In this document: positions 63,158 through 64,000 of the stretch, piece by piece | Position numbering within the stretch: the first letter of the stretch is position 1 | Layout of the letters: each line of letters begins with the position of its first letter | DNA from: Cellulomonas hominis | GTDB taxonomy: Bacteria; Actinomycetota; Actinomycetes; Actinomycetales; Cellulomonadaceae | NCBI RefSeq assembly: GCF_014201095.1 | Contig: NZ_JACHDN010000001.1 | Span: 2,294,001 to 2,358,000, forward strand | Direction of reading: 5' to 3' | Length of the DNA stretch: 64,000 bases | The notes under the pieces: model-generated | Database searches by the model: none | Seen by the model: only the letters and a program-made list of their open reading frames with translations | What the model was told of the DNA's origin: nothing | Program-made: the position numbers and the translations under genes

Positions 63158-64000
63158 GCACCGTCGTCGGAACGGCCCGGGCGGCCCGGGTGCCGCGCAC
63201 CCCGCGCGCGGGTGGCAGGCACGGGGGCTGGCGCGCCGTGCAGCCCGTGGTCGCGGTCCTCGCGGTCGTGCTGCTCATCGGCATGCCGCTGTGGATCATC
63301 GTCGTCACCGCCGGCAAGTCGCAGGCCGAGGCGCTGAACCCGAACCTGTCCCTGCCGACCGAGTGGCACCTCGGCGAGAACGTCGCGCAGGTCTGGCAGG
63401 ACGGCCGGCTGCCGAAGGCGTTCCTCGGCTCGATGCTGGTCATGGTGCCGTCGGTGCTCGGCGTGCTCGTGCTCGGCTCGATGGCGTCCTGGGTGCTCGC
63501 CCGGCGGAGCAGCCGCGGCTGGGCGGTGCTCTACGCGCTGGCGATCTCCGGCATCGTGCTGCCGCCCGCGGTCGTGACGATCGTGCTGCTGCTGCGCCAG
63601 ATCGGCCTGGCCGGCACCCCGACCGGCATGGTCGGCGTCTACATGGGCATGTACATGTCCACGGTCGTCTTCTTCGTGACCGGGTTCGTGCGGACCATCC
63701 CGGTCGAGCTCGAGGAGGCCGCCCGCATGGACGGCGCCGGGCCGGTGCGGGTGTTCCGGACGGTGATCCTGCCGCTGCTCGCCCCCGTGCTGTCGACCGC
63801 GACGATCCTCATCTGCCTGTACATCTGGAACGACGTGTTCTACGCGCTCTTCGTGGTGGGCGGGCGCCTCGACACCCTGCCGCTGAACCTCTACCAGGTG
63901 GCGTCCGCGGGGCTGTACCTCAACAACTGGCACCTGATCTTCGCCTACGTCGCGCTGATGAGCCTGCCGCTGCTGGTGGTCTTCGTCGTGGCGCAGCGCC
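63154..64000 (+). CDS. Sugar ABC transporter permease (MalG/UgpE type), 3' truncated by window
   Basis: The visible 282 residues begin at the GTG overlapping the previous stop. VVAVLAVVLLIGMPLWIIVVTAG is TM1, followed by LSLPTEWHLGENVAQVW, a typical MalG periplasmic loop. EEAARMDGAGPVRVFRTVILPLLAPVLSTA (about 190-219) is the EAA loop. YIWNDVFYALFVV and LPLLVVFVVAQR at the window edge show it lacks only the last about 20 residues. It forms the inner-membrane channel with the preceding permease. Confidence 0.94.
   Translation, partial: MSTVVGTARAARVPRTPRAGGRHGGWRAVQPVVAVLAVVLLIGMPLWIIVVTAGKSQAEALNPNLSLPTEWHLGENVAQVWQDGRLPKAFLGSMLVMVPSVLGVLVLGSMASWVLARRSSRGWAVLYALAISGIVLPPAVVTIVLLLRQIGLAGTPTGMVGVYMGMYMSTVVFFVTGFVRTIPVELEEAARMDGAGPVRVFRTVILPLLAPVLSTATILICLYIWNDVFYALFVVGGRLDTLPLNLYQVASAGLYLNNWHLIFAYVALMSLPLLVVFVVAQR

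Overview
This 64 kb window is chromosomal DNA from a very high-GC Gram-positive actinobacterium. I infer a member of the Micrococcales close to Cellulomonas. Reasons: strongly G/C-biased third codon positions, frequent GTG starts, GTGA/ATGA stop-start overlaps, lipoprotein-type solute-binding proteins, an HspR-type heat-shock operator on clpB, DtxR-type iron boxes, and several polysaccharide-degrading enzymes (GH1-like, GH3, GH26-like, GH36) with their own TetR and LacI regulators. I recognised no tRNA, rRNA, IS element, prophage or CRISPR array. Nearly all of the sequence is coding; only 24015-24632 and 58108-58451 exceed 300 bp without a gene.

Layout, left part (1-24 kb). The window opens with the last codons of a sugar ABC permease and a GH1-like glycosidase. 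A PadR/MFS drug-efflux pair, a sirtuin, a LysR-like effector-domain protein and a divergent DUF5997 gene follow. A large iron/heme locus (6.8-17.5 kb) starts at an iron box. It encodes a heme ABC importer (hmuTUV-like), a secreted companion, a three-domain HtaA heme-binding surface protein with a sortase-type C-terminus, and a pair of fused ABC half-transporters. trmB and a two-domain VOC protein come next. A minus-strand operon (24.0-19.2 kb) encodes a hyaluronan/cellulose-synthase-type glycosyltransferase, a membrane-anchored GH26-like hydrolase and a nucleotide-sugar dehydrogenase, which together look like a synthase-plus-hydrolase exopolysaccharide machine.

Middle part (24-42 kb). clpB has an HspR (HAIR) operator. 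It is followed by a DedA protein, an NDH-2/AIF-like oxidoreductase, a GH3 beta-glucosidase divergent from a TetR regulator with a palindrome between them, two DUF4190 membrane proteins, exodeoxyribonuclease III, an SDR, pyrE, a YwiC-like protein, a HAD-IIA phosphatase, a second DedA protein, purT, a TrmH-type RNA methyltransferase and class II fructose-bisphosphate aldolase.

Right part (42-64 kb). A partner-switching signalling island has a PAS/GAF/PP2C/HATPase protein flanked by two STAS anti-sigma antagonists. purA, an MFS/ArsR divergent pair and purD/purC follow, with an AAA ATPase of different codon texture lying between purD and purC. A second iron-box-controlled Fe-siderophore ABC importer comes next. 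The window ends in an alpha-galactoside locus: a LacI regulator, a GH36 alpha-galactosidase and a sugar ABC importer cut by the window edge.

Two sequence-level themes recur. At least eleven genes have a TANNNT hexamer (TASSST-like) exactly 6-7 nt before the start codon and no ribosome-binding site, which predicts leaderless mRNAs. Several convergent gene ends carry long perfect inverted repeats built from short repeated words.
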